Shown in pieces: positions 19,760 to 34,189 of a DNA stretch of 64,000 nucleotides (its first letter is position 1; each line of letters starts with the position of its first letter). Where the stretch lies: assembly GCA_035485575.1 (NCBI GenBank), contig DATHNW010000024.1, positions 144,172-208,171 on the forward strand, in the 5' to 3' direction. Below the pieces are notes generated by a model. That model did no database searches. It saw nothing but the letters and a program-made list of their open reading frames with translations, and was not told the origin of the DNA. This stretch comes from DASRHD01 sp035485575. Lineage in GTDB: Bacteria; Verrucomicrobiota; Verrucomicrobiia; Opitutales; Opitutaceae. The translations under genes were made by a program, and so were the position numbers.

Positions 19760-20840
19760 GCATCACCGGCGGTTTTTTCCACCTCGGTGCGTCGCACCAC
19801 ACCGCGCCGCTCGCGTTGCGCGAGAAACTGGCGCTCACCCCCGAAAAAACCGCCGCACTCGGCGCGCGCATCGGCGCGTTGAGCGGCCTGCGGGAATGGG
19901 CCGTGCTGAGCACCTGCAACCGGGTCGAGTTTTACGGCGTGGCCGAGTCGTCCGCCGCCATCGACTGCCTGCGGGCGGAGTTCTGCGCCCTGCTGGAATG
20001 CCCGTCGGCGGAATTGAACGCGGCGATCCGGCAGACGTCAGGTCTCGATGCGCTCCGCCACCTGCTCGGCGTCGCCTCCGGCCTTGACTCGCAGATGCTC
20101 GGCGAGACGGAAATTTTCGGCCAGGTGAAGGAGGCCTACGCCCAGGCCCAGCACCGCGGCACGACCGGGCCGGTGCTCAACCGGATTTTTCAAAAGACAT
20201 TCCAGACCGCAAAGCTGGTGCGCACGCACACGGCCATCACCGAGGGCCAGGTGAGCGTGGCCAACGTGGCGGTGGACCTCGCGCTGAAAATCTTCGGCGA
20301 GCTGCGCGCCGCGCGGGTGCTTCTGCTCGGCGCGGGCGAGATCGGCGAGAAGACCGCGCGGGCGTTCCAAAGCCGCGGCGCGGAGGCGCTCACGGTCGCG
20401 AGCCGGCGGCTGGAACGCGCGATGGAGCTGGCGCAGGCCCTGGCCGCGTCGGCGCTGCCGTTCGAACACGCGCCCGGACGGCTGGCGGAATTCGACATCG
20501 TCGTCTGCGCCACGGCCGCGCCCGGCGTGGTGCTGGCACCCGAGGCCGTGGCCGCGACGATGCGGCGGCGGCCGGCCCGGCCGTTGTTTTTCATCGACCT
20601 GGCGCTGCCGCGCGATGTCGATCCGGCCGTGGCCGGGCTGCCCAATGTGTTTCTCTACAACCTCGACGACCTGGCAAAGATCGCCGAGGAAAACCGCACG
20701 GCCCGCGCGGCGGAGGTGGCGCGGGCGCAGGCACTCGTCGCGGAAAGGGCCGGCGCGCTCTGGCGTCGGATGGAGCCGTTGTGCGGCGGCGCACCTGCCG
20801 GCGGCACACGCTGGACGGAAGCCGCCCGCCACCCCGCGGG

Positions 20841-20844
<4 letters not shown>
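19756..20844 (+). CDS. hemA: glutamyl-tRNA reductase (short form)
   Basis: 362 residues. It reduces glutamyl-tRNA to glutamate-1-semialdehyde, the first committed step of C5 heme synthesis. The catalytic Cys54 is in LSTCNRVEFYG. The glutamyl-binding part includes the segment GLDSQMLGETEIFGQVKEAY, and the NADPH Rossmann motif is LLLGAGEIGEKTARAF. It ends about 60 residues after the NADPH domain, whereas typical enzymes (about 420 residues) carry a further helical dimerisation domain that is absent or very short here. The gene overlaps the upstream HemX-like gene by 4 bases. Its stop codon interlocks with that of the convergent hybrid kinase (the shared CTAG at 20841-20844). Feeds heme for the oxidase genes further on. 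Confidence 0.92.
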
Positions 20845-25073
<4,229 letters not shown>

Positions 25074-25179
25074 CGAATGGGTAATGTCCCTTACATATCG
25101 GCACGAGACATCCTTGGATTAACGGACGAATGGCCATAGGCTCAAAGGAAATCCACCTACACAGGGTAATCACCCTAAC

Positions 25180-26328
25180 TCAATCGCCAACCAACTGTCG
25201 CAAGAGCCAGTCCGCCGCGGTGCCATTGGCCGGCTGCCGCAAAATTTCATGCAGACGCGCCGCCTGCGCCACGGTCTTCTCACGGCGCGCTGCATCGCGC
25301 ACGCAGGCCGCAAGTTCGCGTGAAAGGTTTTCCGGCGTCGCCGCGCCCTGGATGAACTCCGGATACATCGGCTCGCCAAGGAGCAGGTTCGCGATGCCCA
25401 GGTACGGCACGCTCACCAGCGCGCGGCCGAGCAGGTAGGTGAGCGGATTCGCGCGATATACGATCGCTCCCGGAATGCCGGCAAGCGCACAGTGCATCGA
25501 CATCGTGCCGCTGCTCGTCAGCACGGCCGACGCCGCAACCGGCGGCCCGGCGGGCTGCAGGCGCACATTTTCCGGCGGGCATGCCGCGCGGAGCACCTCG
25601 GCGATCTCCTCGCTGGGATAAATCACCACCGCCTCGCGCGCGCCGAAGGCGCGAAAGCCCGCAAGCATCTGCGGGAAAATCCGTGCCACCGCCTGCCGCC
25701 GGCTGCCCGGCAGCAGCAGGACCGGGCCGCCCGCGTCGTGGCGCACGGGCGCCGCATAACCATCGGCCACAAACGGATGGCCGACGAATTCGACCGGCAG
25801 GTTGGTATCGGCATAGCTCCGCACCTCGAACGGAAAAATCACCGCCAGGGCGTCGAGGTGTTTCGCCATCGCGAACCGCCGCCGCGGCTTCCACGCCCAG
25901 ATTTGCGGCGAGATGTAATAGAGCGTTCGAATCTTTCCTCCACCCTTCGCGCTCAGCCCGCGCGCGTGGAGCGCCGCCGCGAGGCGCAGGTTGAAACCGG
26001 GATAGTCGATGAAGCACACCGCCGCCGGCCGGTGTTCGGCGATCCAGCGCAGCGTCTCATGGAACAGCGCGCTGAAGAACGAATAATTTTTCAACACTTC
26101 GACGATGCCGACGACCGATGATGCGGTCAGGTCGTACAACAGCTGGGCCCCGGCCGCGGCCAGCTCCGGCCCGCCGAGCGCGGCCACGCGCAGCCCGGCC
26201 TTCTGCGCGAGCGCGCCGCGCAGCATGGCCGCCGCATGCTGGTCGCCGGAATGCTCGCCGGCGATGATGAGCAGATCCACGCCGCCGTCGCGCGGCGGCG
26301 GCAGGCGGAAAGGCGGCGCAGTACTCAT
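25180..26328 (-). CDS. lpxB: lipid-A-disaccharide synthase
   Basis: 382 residues from the ATG at 26328 (MSTAPPFRLPPP); the longer open frame upstream reads through a palindromic repeat and the end of the previous gene. It joins UDP-2,3-diacylglucosamine and lipid X to make the lipid A disaccharide at the inner membrane. The family hallmark IIAGEHSGDQHAAAML is near residue 20. Other typical stretches are FIDYPGFNLRLA, YYISPQIWAWKPRR, FVGHPF, LLLPGSRRQAV and TSSGTMSMHCALAGIPG. Length matches. It is the last gene of the lolC-lolD-Gfo/Idh-lpxB run. The presence of lpxB is direct evidence for a lipopolysaccharide-type outer membrane. Confidence 0.95.
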   Translation of the reverse strand: MSTAPPFRLPPPRDGGVDLLIIAGEHSGDQHAAAMLRGALAQKAGLRVAALGGPELAAAGAQLLYDLTASSVVGIVEVLKNYSFFSALFHETLRWIAEHRPAAVCFIDYPGFNLRLAAALHARGLSAKGGGKIRTLYYISPQIWAWKPRRRFAMAKHLDALAVIFPFEVRSYADTNLPVEFVGHPFVADGYAAPVRHDAGGPVLLLPGSRRQAVARIFPQMLAGFRAFGAREAVVIYPSEEIAEVLRAACPPENVRLQPAGPPVAASAVLTSSGTMSMHCALAGIPGAIVYRANPLTYLLGRALVSVPYLGIANLLLGEPMYPEFIQGAATPENLSRELAACVRDAARREKTVAQAARLHEILRQPANGTAADWLLRQLVGD

Positions 26329-26338
26329 AATTGATGAA

Positions 26339-26400
26339 TGGCGGCAAAAGGCACGGAAGGCGCAATGGATTTTGTGCGCATTCTGTACCTTTTGCGGCCA
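26339..26400. repeat. imperfect palindrome (type AAAAGGC) between Gfo/Idh gene and lpxB
   Basis: 62 bases with 16-base arms that match at 14 positions: TGGCGGCAAAAGGCAC against GTACCTTTTGCGGCCA. The centre holds TTTTGTGCG, also present in the element at 11751-11833, so the two belong to one family. It occupies almost all of the 76-base gap inside an otherwise tightly packed envelope operon. Confidence 0.7.
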
Positions 26401-26404
26401 GTTT

Positions 26405-27380
26405 TCATTTCTTCGCCGTCCGGATTTGATCCGTGATCGTGATGGCGACCTCGAGCGCGCTCTTGCCGAGCGCGGCGCCGACCTTGGGCTGCCGGGCTTT
26501 TGCCACGCTTTCGACGAAATGCGCCAGCTCAAGCGCGAGCGGCTCGCCCTTCTCGATCGGAATCTGGTGCACGGGCACCGAGCTGTAATCGCCCGCCTTG
26601 GCCAGGCCGACCTTCATTTTCAGGCCGTAGACCATGATGTCGCTCTTCTTGATGAGGTGGCCGCCCTGGTTCATGAAATCGAGCGAGAGATAGGCGTTGT
26701 CCTGGAAAATACGGATCTCGCGCGCTTTTTTCATGCTCAGCCGGCTCGCGCTCAGGTTGGCCACGCAGCCGTTCGCGAATTGCAGGCGCGCGTTGGCGAT
26801 GTCCTCGGTCTTCGAGAGGACATTGATGCCGACGCTGTCGATGCGTTCGAGCGGCGACTTCACCAGCGCGAGCACGATGCCGATGTCGTGGATCATCAGG
26901 TCCAGCACCACGCCGACCTCGGTGCCGCGTGTCTGGTAGGGCGCGAGACGCTCGGCCGTGATGTAACGCGGGCGATCGGCCTCTTTTTCGAGGAACTCCA
27001 TCACCGGGTTGAAATGCTCGACGTGGCCGACCTGTACGAGGCAGTGGTGCTTCTGGGCGGCGGCCAGCACCTGCTCCGCTTCCTCCAGCGAGGCGCAGAG
27101 CGGCTTTTCAATCAGCAAATGACAGCCCTGGGCCAGCAGCGGCAGCGCCACCTCGGCATGCAGATCGGTGGGCACGACGACCGACACCGCGTCGCAGGCC
27201 TCGCCGAGCTCCTCGAGCGTGGCGAAGCGGCGGCAGCTGTGCTTCGCGCAAATTTCCTTCGCGCGCGCGTCGTTGGTCTCGAAGATGCCGGCCAGTTCCG
27301 CCCCGGGCAGCGCCGCGTAGATGCGCGCATGGTGCTGGCCGAGCGAGCCGACGCCGGCGACGCCGCATTTTATTTTTTGG

Positions 27381-27388
<8 letters not shown>
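26405..27388 (-). CDS. Gfo/Idh/MocA family oxidoreductase
   Basis: 327 residues from the ATG at 27388 (MPSQKIKCGVAGVGSLGQHH). The NAD(P)-binding Rossmann motif GVAGVGSLGQHHARIY is at the N-terminus and the family signature EKPLCASLEEAEQVL near residue 95; the C-terminal alpha/beta domain includes HIEHFNP-like VGHVEHFNPVMEFL. It probably oxidises a nucleotide sugar. It sits between lolD (8-base overlap) and lpxB. Such enzymes adjacent to lpx genes are found in several Gram-negative groups, and GnnA-type enzymes oxidise UDP-GlcNAc to make amide-linked lipid A. A GnnA-like role is possible, but no GnnB transaminase is seen here. Confidence 0.85.
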
Positions 27389-28035
<647 letters not shown>

Positions 28036-28043
<8 letters not shown>

Positions 28044-29265
28044 TGCGCAACGCCTCCACGGGTTTGAGCCGTGCCGCCCGCCACGCAGGCAGCAGGCCGG
28101 CCAGCGTCGAGATGACGATGGTCAGCACGATGATTTTTGTGATGTCGCCGGACGAGACGTGGGACGGCAACTCGCTGAAGTTGTAAAATCGCCGCATCAC
28201 TTCCTGCCGCTGCGTGATGCGCGTGAGCCAGAGCACCACGCCGTTGCGAAAAAACAGCGCAGTGGATCCCAGCGCGAGCCCGAGCAAAGTGCCGAACACG
28301 CCGATGAGCAGGCCTTGCGCGCAGAAGCACGCCGCCACCTGCCGCGGCTCGCCGCCGAGCGCCCCGAGCAGGCCGATCTCGCGGGTCTTGCGCACCACCG
28401 AGATGAGCAGGGAGCTCGTGACCGAGAACGCCGCCACGACGACGATGAAAAGCAGCAGGAAGAAAATCATGTTCTTCTCCAGCCGCAGCACCCAGAGAAA
28501 ATCGCTGAACGTGTCCTCCCACGAAAACGCGCGCACGCCGTCCGGCAGCGCGGCGTTGAGACGCTCCGCCGCCTCGTCCTCGTTCACGCCCGGCTGCAGA
28601 CGGACGTTGATGCCGTGCACACCCGCGCCGAGCCCGTAAAGCTCCTGCGCGAGGCGCAGCGTGCAATAGACCGTGCTGCTGTCGAGCTGCTGGTGTCCGA
28701 TCTCAAGGACGCCGACCACGCGCACCTGCCGCGGAAGAAACACCTCGTCGCTCTTGAGTTTCTCGATCATGAGCGGCGAATAAACCTCGATCGTGTCGCC
28801 CATCGCCACGCCGAGGCTGCTGGCCAGTTCCGAGCTGAGAATGACCGAATCGTCGTCAAGGTCGTCGAGCGAGCCGGCGCGCACGTAGTTGCTGAGGTGA
28901 ACGACGTTTTCCACCGTGGCCAGGTCGAGGCCGCGCATGGCGGGAAACGCCGGCTTGCCGCGGTACTGGATCATGAGCACGCCGCTCGCCGTGGGCGTGG
29001 CCGCGGCCACGCCAGGCACTGCGGTGATTTTTTTGATCAGCGCGGGATAATTCTCGATGAAGCCGCTGGCCTTGACCTGCACCTCCCCCTCGGTGCCGAC
29101 GATCATCTGGCGGATTTCATAACCAAACCCGCCCATCACGCTCGTCACGACGACGAGCAGCGCCACGCCGAGCGCCACGCCCAGGACCGAGATGAACGTG
29201 AAGAAAGGAAACCGCCGCCCGGTCGGGAAAAGCTGCTTGAGGGCAAGGTAAAGATACCAGGGCAT
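28036..29265 (-). CDS. lolC: lipoprotein-releasing ABC transporter permease (LolC/LolE)
   Basis: 409 residues with the four-helix LolC/E layout. An N-terminal helix (FFTFISVLGVALGVALLVVVTSVMGG) is followed by a large periplasmic domain (about 50-265), and three C-terminal helices carry the family sequence VVRKTREIGLLGALGGEPRQV. The end is PAWRAARLKPVEALRSE, a conserved FtsX-type tail. Only one permease gene is present, so the transporter is probably a homodimer (LolF-like) with LolD. The lysS gene lies upstream, separated by a palindromic element. Confidence 0.9.
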
Positions 29266-29277
29266 CAGTGGCTTATT

Positions 29278-29376
29278 TGGAACACAGAGGGCACAGAGGT
29301 AAAGTGAGGACGCAGAGGAGAAATCGAGGGAAAACCTCTGCGCTCTCTGTCATCCTCTGCGGCCTCCACGTTCCCA
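29278..29376. repeat. long imperfect palindrome (type CACAGAGG) between lysS and lolC
   Basis: About 99 bases reading CACAGAGGGCACAGAGG on the left and CCTCTGCG...CCTCTGCGG on the right, so that the whole gap can fold into one long interrupted stem. The inner arms GACGCAGAGG and CCTCTGCGCTC pair best. It exactly fills the space between the lysS stop and the lolC start. The purine-rich repeated unit (CACAGAGG) differs in sequence from the AAAAGGC elements, but placement and size are the same. Confidence 0.65.
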
Positions 29377-30846
29377 TCAGGCCCCCGGCCGCAGCTGCGG
29401 GAACAGGATCACGTCGCGGATGCTTTCCGCACCGGTTAGCAAAATGCACAGCCGGTCGATGCCCACGCCCATGCCACCCGCGGGCGGCATGCCGTGCTCG
29501 AGCGCAAGCAGGAAATCCTGGTCGATGTTCTGCTTCTCGCCGCCGGCCTGCGCCTCGAACATCTGCCGCTGTACGTCGGGGTCGTTCTGTTCCGAATAGG
29601 CCGGCGCGATTTCCATGCCGCCGATGACCAGCTCGAACACATCGAGCGTCGTCGGATCCTCCTGATTGAGCTTGGCCAGCGGGCAAAGCTCCTTCGGCAG
29701 GTGTGTGACAAACGTCGGCTGGATGAGGTTCGGCTCAATTTTCTTGGAAAAAATCTCGTTGGTGATTTCGAACTCCTCCCAGGCCGGGTTGACAGACAGA
29801 CCGAGTTTTTCGGCCCCGGCGATTTTCTCCGCCTTGCCCCGGGTAAACCAGTCCGCATCGCCCGTGGCCTCCTTGATCAAATCCTTGTAGGCCGCCTCGC
29901 GCCATTCGCCGCCGAAGTCGATTTCCTGGCCGCTGGCCGGGTGCTTGATCTTCATCGTGCCGAGCACGTCGCGACAGAGCGTGGTGATGAGGTCCTTGAT
30001 CAACGTCATCATGCCGCGGTAGTCGCTGTAGGCTTGGTACACCTCGAGCATGGTGAACTCGGGGTTGTGCTTGCGGGAAAGGCCCTCGTTGCGGAAGTTG
30101 CGCCCGATCTCGAACACGCGGTCGTAGCCGCCGACAAGCAGGCGCTTGAGATAAAGCTCGAGCGAGATGCGCAGGAAGAAATCCACGCCGAGCGCGTTAT
30201 GGTGGGTGACGAACGGCTGCGCGGCCGCGCCGCCGGCGACGTTTTGCAGCACAGGCGTTTCCACTTCGATGAACTTGCGCTCTTCGAGGAACCGACGGAT
30301 GTGCGAGACGATCTTCGGACGCAGCAGGAGGCGGACGCGCGACTCCTCGTTGACGATGAGGTCGAGGTAGCGCTGGCGGTAGATCTGCTCGGGATCGGTC
30401 AGGCCGTGCCATTTTTCCGGCAGCGGCCGCAGCGCCTTGGCCACGAGCACGAAGCGCGTCACGCGCACGGTAATCTCGCCGGTCTTGGTCTTGAAGAGCG
30501 TGCCTTCCGCGCCGACGATGTCGCCGAGGTCGAGTTTCTTGAACGCCGCGTAGGCTTCCTCGCCCACCACGTCCTTTTTCACGTAAAGCTGGATCTGCCC
30601 GCGCTGGTCGAGGATCTTCGAAAAAGCGCTGCCACCCTGGACCCGCATCACCACGAGCCGGCCGGCTACGCTGACGCCCACGGCATTGTCCTGGCCGTCG
30701 ACGTACAGCTGGATCGCCTCGGCCGAAAAATGCGTCGTCGCAAAGTTGGCGCGAAACGGATCCGCGCCCGCAGCGCGCAGTTCGGCCAGTTTCTGCCGCC
30801 GCACGGCGTGCTGGTCATGGGTGATGTCAGTCGGGAGGTCGCTCAT
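29377..30846 (-). CDS. lysS: lysyl-tRNA synthetase, class II
   Basis: 489 residues from the ATG at 30846 (MSDLPTDITHDQHAVRRQKL); a TTG four codons upstream is less likely. An N-terminal OB-fold anticodon-binding domain (GRLVVMRVQGGSAFSKI) precedes the class II core. Motif 2 is seen in FEIGRNFRNEGLSRKHNPEFTM and motif 3 in GMGVGIDRLCILLTG. Length and order match bacterial LysS. It charges tRNA-Lys. It heads the envelope gene run but is separated from lolC by the palindrome at 29278-29376. It is divergent from lipA with a 109-base gap. Confidence 0.96.
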   Translation of the reverse strand: MSDLPTDITHDQHAVRRQKLAELRAAGADPFRANFATTHFSAEAIQLYVDGQDNAVGVSVAGRLVVMRVQGGSAFSKILDQRGQIQLYVKKDVVGEEAYAAFKKLDLGDIVGAEGTLFKTKTGEITVRVTRFVLVAKALRPLPEKWHGLTDPEQIYRQRYLDLIVNEESRVRLLLRPKIVSHIRRFLEERKFIEVETPVLQNVAGGAAAQPFVTHHNALGVDFFLRISLELYLKRLLVGGYDRVFEIGRNFRNEGLSRKHNPEFTMLEVYQAYSDYRGMMTLIKDLITTLCRDVLGTMKIKHPASGQEIDFGGEWREAAYKDLIKEATGDADWFTRGKAEKIAGAEKLGLSVNPAWEEFEITNEIFSKKIEPNLIQPTFVTHLPKELCPLAKLNQEDPTTLDVFELVIGGMEIAPAYSEQNDPDVQRQMFEAQAGGEKQNIDQDFLLALEHGMPPAGGMGVGIDRLCILLTGAESIRDVILFPQLRPGA

Positions 30847-30955
30847 CAGAACCGGCAAGGCTGGCCCGCCCGCGTCCGCGGCGCAAACGGAAAACAGTGC
30901 CGCGAAAACAGGCTCGCGGTTGAGCTCCAGCCATTGTTATTTTAACTCTTCGATC

Positions 30956-31852
<897 letters not shown>

Positions 31853-31887
31853 GGTGGGCCGAGATTAACAACGCTGTTCGGCAAGCA

Positions 31888-32256
31888 ATGAAAGCCCCAT
31901 TGCTAGTTCTCGTTTTCTTGCTCGCGCCCATTGCGTTCGTTTCGTGCAGCTCCTATAAATCGCAGGCATTGATCGATGATATTACGAGTTCAAATGTGGG
32001 AAAGCTCCCAGACTATCGTGTAGTTGCTGTAGACGGTGCAGTTGAAAAAAGAGCATCAAGCAACTTTGTGACAATGGTTCCTGATGTCGTAGTTTCACCT
32101 GGAACACATATGTTGACGGTCAAGAAAAGGCGGTTGGATGGCTCTGCTGACGACTCGTCTCAAAGTATTAGCGCAAAAGTCGAAGTTGAAGCAGGACATC
32201 AATATTGGCTTCGTGTGGTCGACGGTCGAATTACCCTCACAGAAGAAAAAAGATAA
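31888..32256 (+). CDS. small lipoprotein of unknown function, low GC
   Basis: 122 residues from the ATG at 31888. The N-terminus MKAPLLVLVFLLAPIAFVSC is a lipoprotein signal peptide with a lipobox-like FVSC, giving a lipidated Cys20. The mature part is mostly beta and ends with YWLRVVDGRITLTEEKR; it resembles short 'PEGA-like' or DUF-type lipoproteins, but I cannot assign a family. Codon choice is clearly more AT-rich than in all neighbours (many AAA, ATT, GTT, GAA codons), which suggests a transferred gene. It lies 35 bases after lipA and converges on the gene at 32281. Confidence 0.7.
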   Translation: MKAPLLVLVFLLAPIAFVSCSSYKSQALIDDITSSNVGKLPDYRVVAVDGAVEKRASSNFVTMVPDVVVSPGTHMLTVKKRRLDGSADDSSQSISAKVEVEAGHQYWLRVVDGRITLTEEKR

Positions 32257-32280
32257 AAATGCCGAACCAGCCGCCAGAAT

Positions 32281-33204
32281 TCACTGTTCCGCGTTAAACC
32301 AGAATGGCGCAAAGATTTCCCGGCCGGCGATCTGGACCTGACTCCAGATGACATAGCGGCCGGCGCGCGGGAGCTGGAGTTTGAAATGCAAGGTCGGGTG
32401 TACAGGATCGGGCAATTTCGTGATGTCCACTTCGAGCGGATGCATGTGGCCAAAGCCGCTGCGCGGTTCGTCAAAGGCCACAAGGTGGGCAAAGGCGTCC
32501 ATGATGACCTCGAGCGGCACCGGGCCGCCGCCGATGCGATCAACGGTCAGTGTGAGATCCTCGACCTTGCGCCCGCGGATGGGCAATGACCCGGGCGTAA
32601 GCGTGAAGCGGTAGCCGTCGTTTTCGGCCGTCCAGTTTTGCTGCGCTGCAGACACGGGCGCGGCGGGCGGGCCATTCACGGTGAGATCGGCCCAGGCGTA
32701 GAGCTCGACGCCGGTGGCGACGGGCACGAAGTCGGCGAACAGCCGGTAGTGTCCGCCGGCCCGCGGCGTGAAGGTGAAGGCCCACGCGCCGGGCGCGTCC
32801 GCCGGCACGGGATGCACGTGCTGGTAATCGGTGAGCGTGGGATCGACGACGAGCAGGTGAATTTTTTTCGCGTTCGAGGTGGCGATCTGGCCCGGGCCGA
32901 GCGGCTTGTCGCCATAAGTCGTGAGCGTGAGTACAGCCGAGACGGGCTGGCCGGCGACGGGCGGCGCGACGGTCGCGAGCGTCATGGTCACAGGCGACTG
33001 CACTTCGGTAGCGGGCAGGAACTGCGGATTGCTCGGATCGCAGGTCTGGATGATGCTGCGGCCGGCGGGCACGTAATTGAGGTGCGGAACGTTCGTGCCG
33101 GTGGGCAGCAGACGCACGACGATGAAGAGCAGAGCGGCACCGAGGGTGAGGAACGCGAGCTGGCGCCAGCGCGCGGCGTCGAGACTTTTGCCGGGAGCGC
33201 TCAT
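32281..33204 (-). CDS. membrane-anchored secreted protein, possible copper-handling partner of SCO
   Basis: 307 residues. One N-terminal membrane segment (LAFLTLGAALLFIVVRLL) and an all-beta periplasmic part that looks like two related domains (about 70-175 and 195-305). Both contain His-Met-rich positions: DYQHVHPVPADAP in the first and GFGHMHPLEVD in the second. Its start overlaps the stop of the SCO gene by 4 bases, so they are co-translated, SCO first. Hxx(M)HP loops and the link to SCO and the oxidase suggest metal binding or copper delivery, but I do not recognise a named family with certainty; similarity in style to YtkA/FixH-type domains is only an impression. Confidence 0.65.
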   Translation of the reverse strand: MSAPGKSLDAARWRQLAFLTLGAALLFIVVRLLPTGTNVPHLNYVPAGRSIIQTCDPSNPQFLPATEVQSPVTMTLATVAPPVAGQPVSAVLTLTTYGDKPLGPGQIATSNAKKIHLLVVDPTLTDYQHVHPVPADAPGAWAFTFTPRAGGHYRLFADFVPVATGVELYAWADLTVNGPPAAPVSAAQQNWTAENDGYRFTLTPGSLPIRGRKVEDLTLTVDRIGGGPVPLEVIMDAFAHLVAFDEPRSGFGHMHPLEVDITKLPDPVHPTLHFKLQLPRAGRYVIWSQVQIAGREIFAPFWFNAEQ

Positions 33205-34103
33205 CCTTTTTTCATCTTGCCGACAAATTCAGACGGCTCCCACTCGCCGCCGTCGGCGCGCCAGATGATGGTGCCGTTTTCGTTGATGAGCAGCGTGGCC
33301 AGCGTATGGTTGAGGATGCCGTCCTTGAACTCGGCGATGACGCCGAACTGCGCGAGCAGGTCCTGCACGGCGTTGGTTGGGCCGGTGAGGAAAGAGAAGT
33401 TGCCCGTGTCGATCCCGCGCGCCTGCGCGTAGTCCTTGAGCACGCCGGGCGTGTCGTAAGCCGGGTCCATCGAGACGGAGATGAGCTCGAGATTTTTCAC
33501 GCCGGCCTCGCGCGCGAGGCGCTGTGTCATCGTCATCTTCGCGGTGGAGGCAGGGCACATCGTGGCGATGGGGCAGCGCGTGTAGATGAAATTGAGCATG
33601 ATCTGCTTGCCGCGGAAGCGGCCCATCTGCACGACACGGCCGTCCTGGTCATAGAGCGCAAAGTCGGGCGCGGTCTCGCCGATCTCGCGAAAAGGATGCG
33701 GACCGCGCATCATGGTGTCCTGGCGCAGGGTGTTGGCCGCGGCAGCGATGGTGGCATCGGTGGGTGCGTCGTCGGGCAGGATTTTCTCGAGGCGGAAATC
33801 GCCGCCGTGCTGGACGAGTTCGCCCCGGATGCGCTCGCCGGCTTTGGCGTTGGCCAAGTCACCCGGGCCGACCGGGAAATCCATCGTCATGCCGGGCATG
33901 AGGCCGACGATTTCCTCATGCTGCACGCGCAACGTCTTATGCGCGGCGTCGACCGCCATGATCTGCCCCTTGAGCGGCCAGCGCTTTTCACCGTCATCCC
34001 CCGACGAGGCGGCCGGAGCCGGCCGCGAACAGGCGGCCAGCAGGCACAACCACCCTGCCCCGACGGCGATCAGCCATCGTCTCATGGGGGCATAAGTTTT
34101 CAT
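33201..34103 (-). CDS. SCO1/SenC family protein with N-terminal CusF-like copper domain
   Basis: 300 residues; ATG at 34103, with an alternative at 34085. A lipoprotein signal ends at CLLAACS. Residues about 40-110 form a CusF-like copper-binding unit (GQIMAVDAAHKTLRV ... GLMPGMTMDF). Residues about 135-298 form the thioredoxin-like SCO domain, with FALYDQDGRVV and the redox/copper site YTRCPIATMCPAST. The two cysteines are spaced C-x5-C instead of the classical C-x3-C. The distal copper-ligand His is in DGILNHTLATLLINENG. SCO proteins help build the CuA site of cytochrome oxidase. The gene is divergent from heme A synthase. Confidence 0.87.
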   Translation of the reverse strand: MKTYAPMRRWLIAVGAGWLCLLAACSRPAPAASSGDDGEKRWPLKGQIMAVDAAHKTLRVQHEEIVGLMPGMTMDFPVGPGDLANAKAGERIRGELVQHGGDFRLEKILPDDAPTDATIAAAANTLRQDTMMRGPHPFREIGETAPDFALYDQDGRVVQMGRFRGKQIMLNFIYTRCPIATMCPASTAKMTMTQRLAREAGVKNLELISVSMDPAYDTPGVLKDYAQARGIDTGNFSFLTGPTNAVQDLLAQFGVIAEFKDGILNHTLATLLINENGTIIWRADGGEWEPSEFVGKMKKG

Positions 34104-34131
34104 ACAACTACAGATTCGCCGGAGGAAAAAA

Positions 34132-34159
34132 TTGTCAAAGGGTTTGCGGCAACTAGGCT
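34132..34159 (+). promoter_or_regulatory. possible promoter of the heme/oxidase run
   Basis: TTGTCA at 34132-34137 and TAGGCT at 34154-34159, 16 bases apart, lie 31 bases upstream of the heme A synthase start in the 86-base gap shared with the divergent SCO gene. The -35 match is good, the -10 match weak. Confidence 0.3.
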
Positions 34160-34189
34160 GAACCCTTCTAATCTCCCGTTTCCCAGCTT

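Noticed and set aside
26329..26532. 68-codon N-terminal extension of lpxB
   Set aside because: It runs through the palindromic element and the 3' end of the Gfo/Idh gene; LpxB similarity starts at the ATG at 26328.
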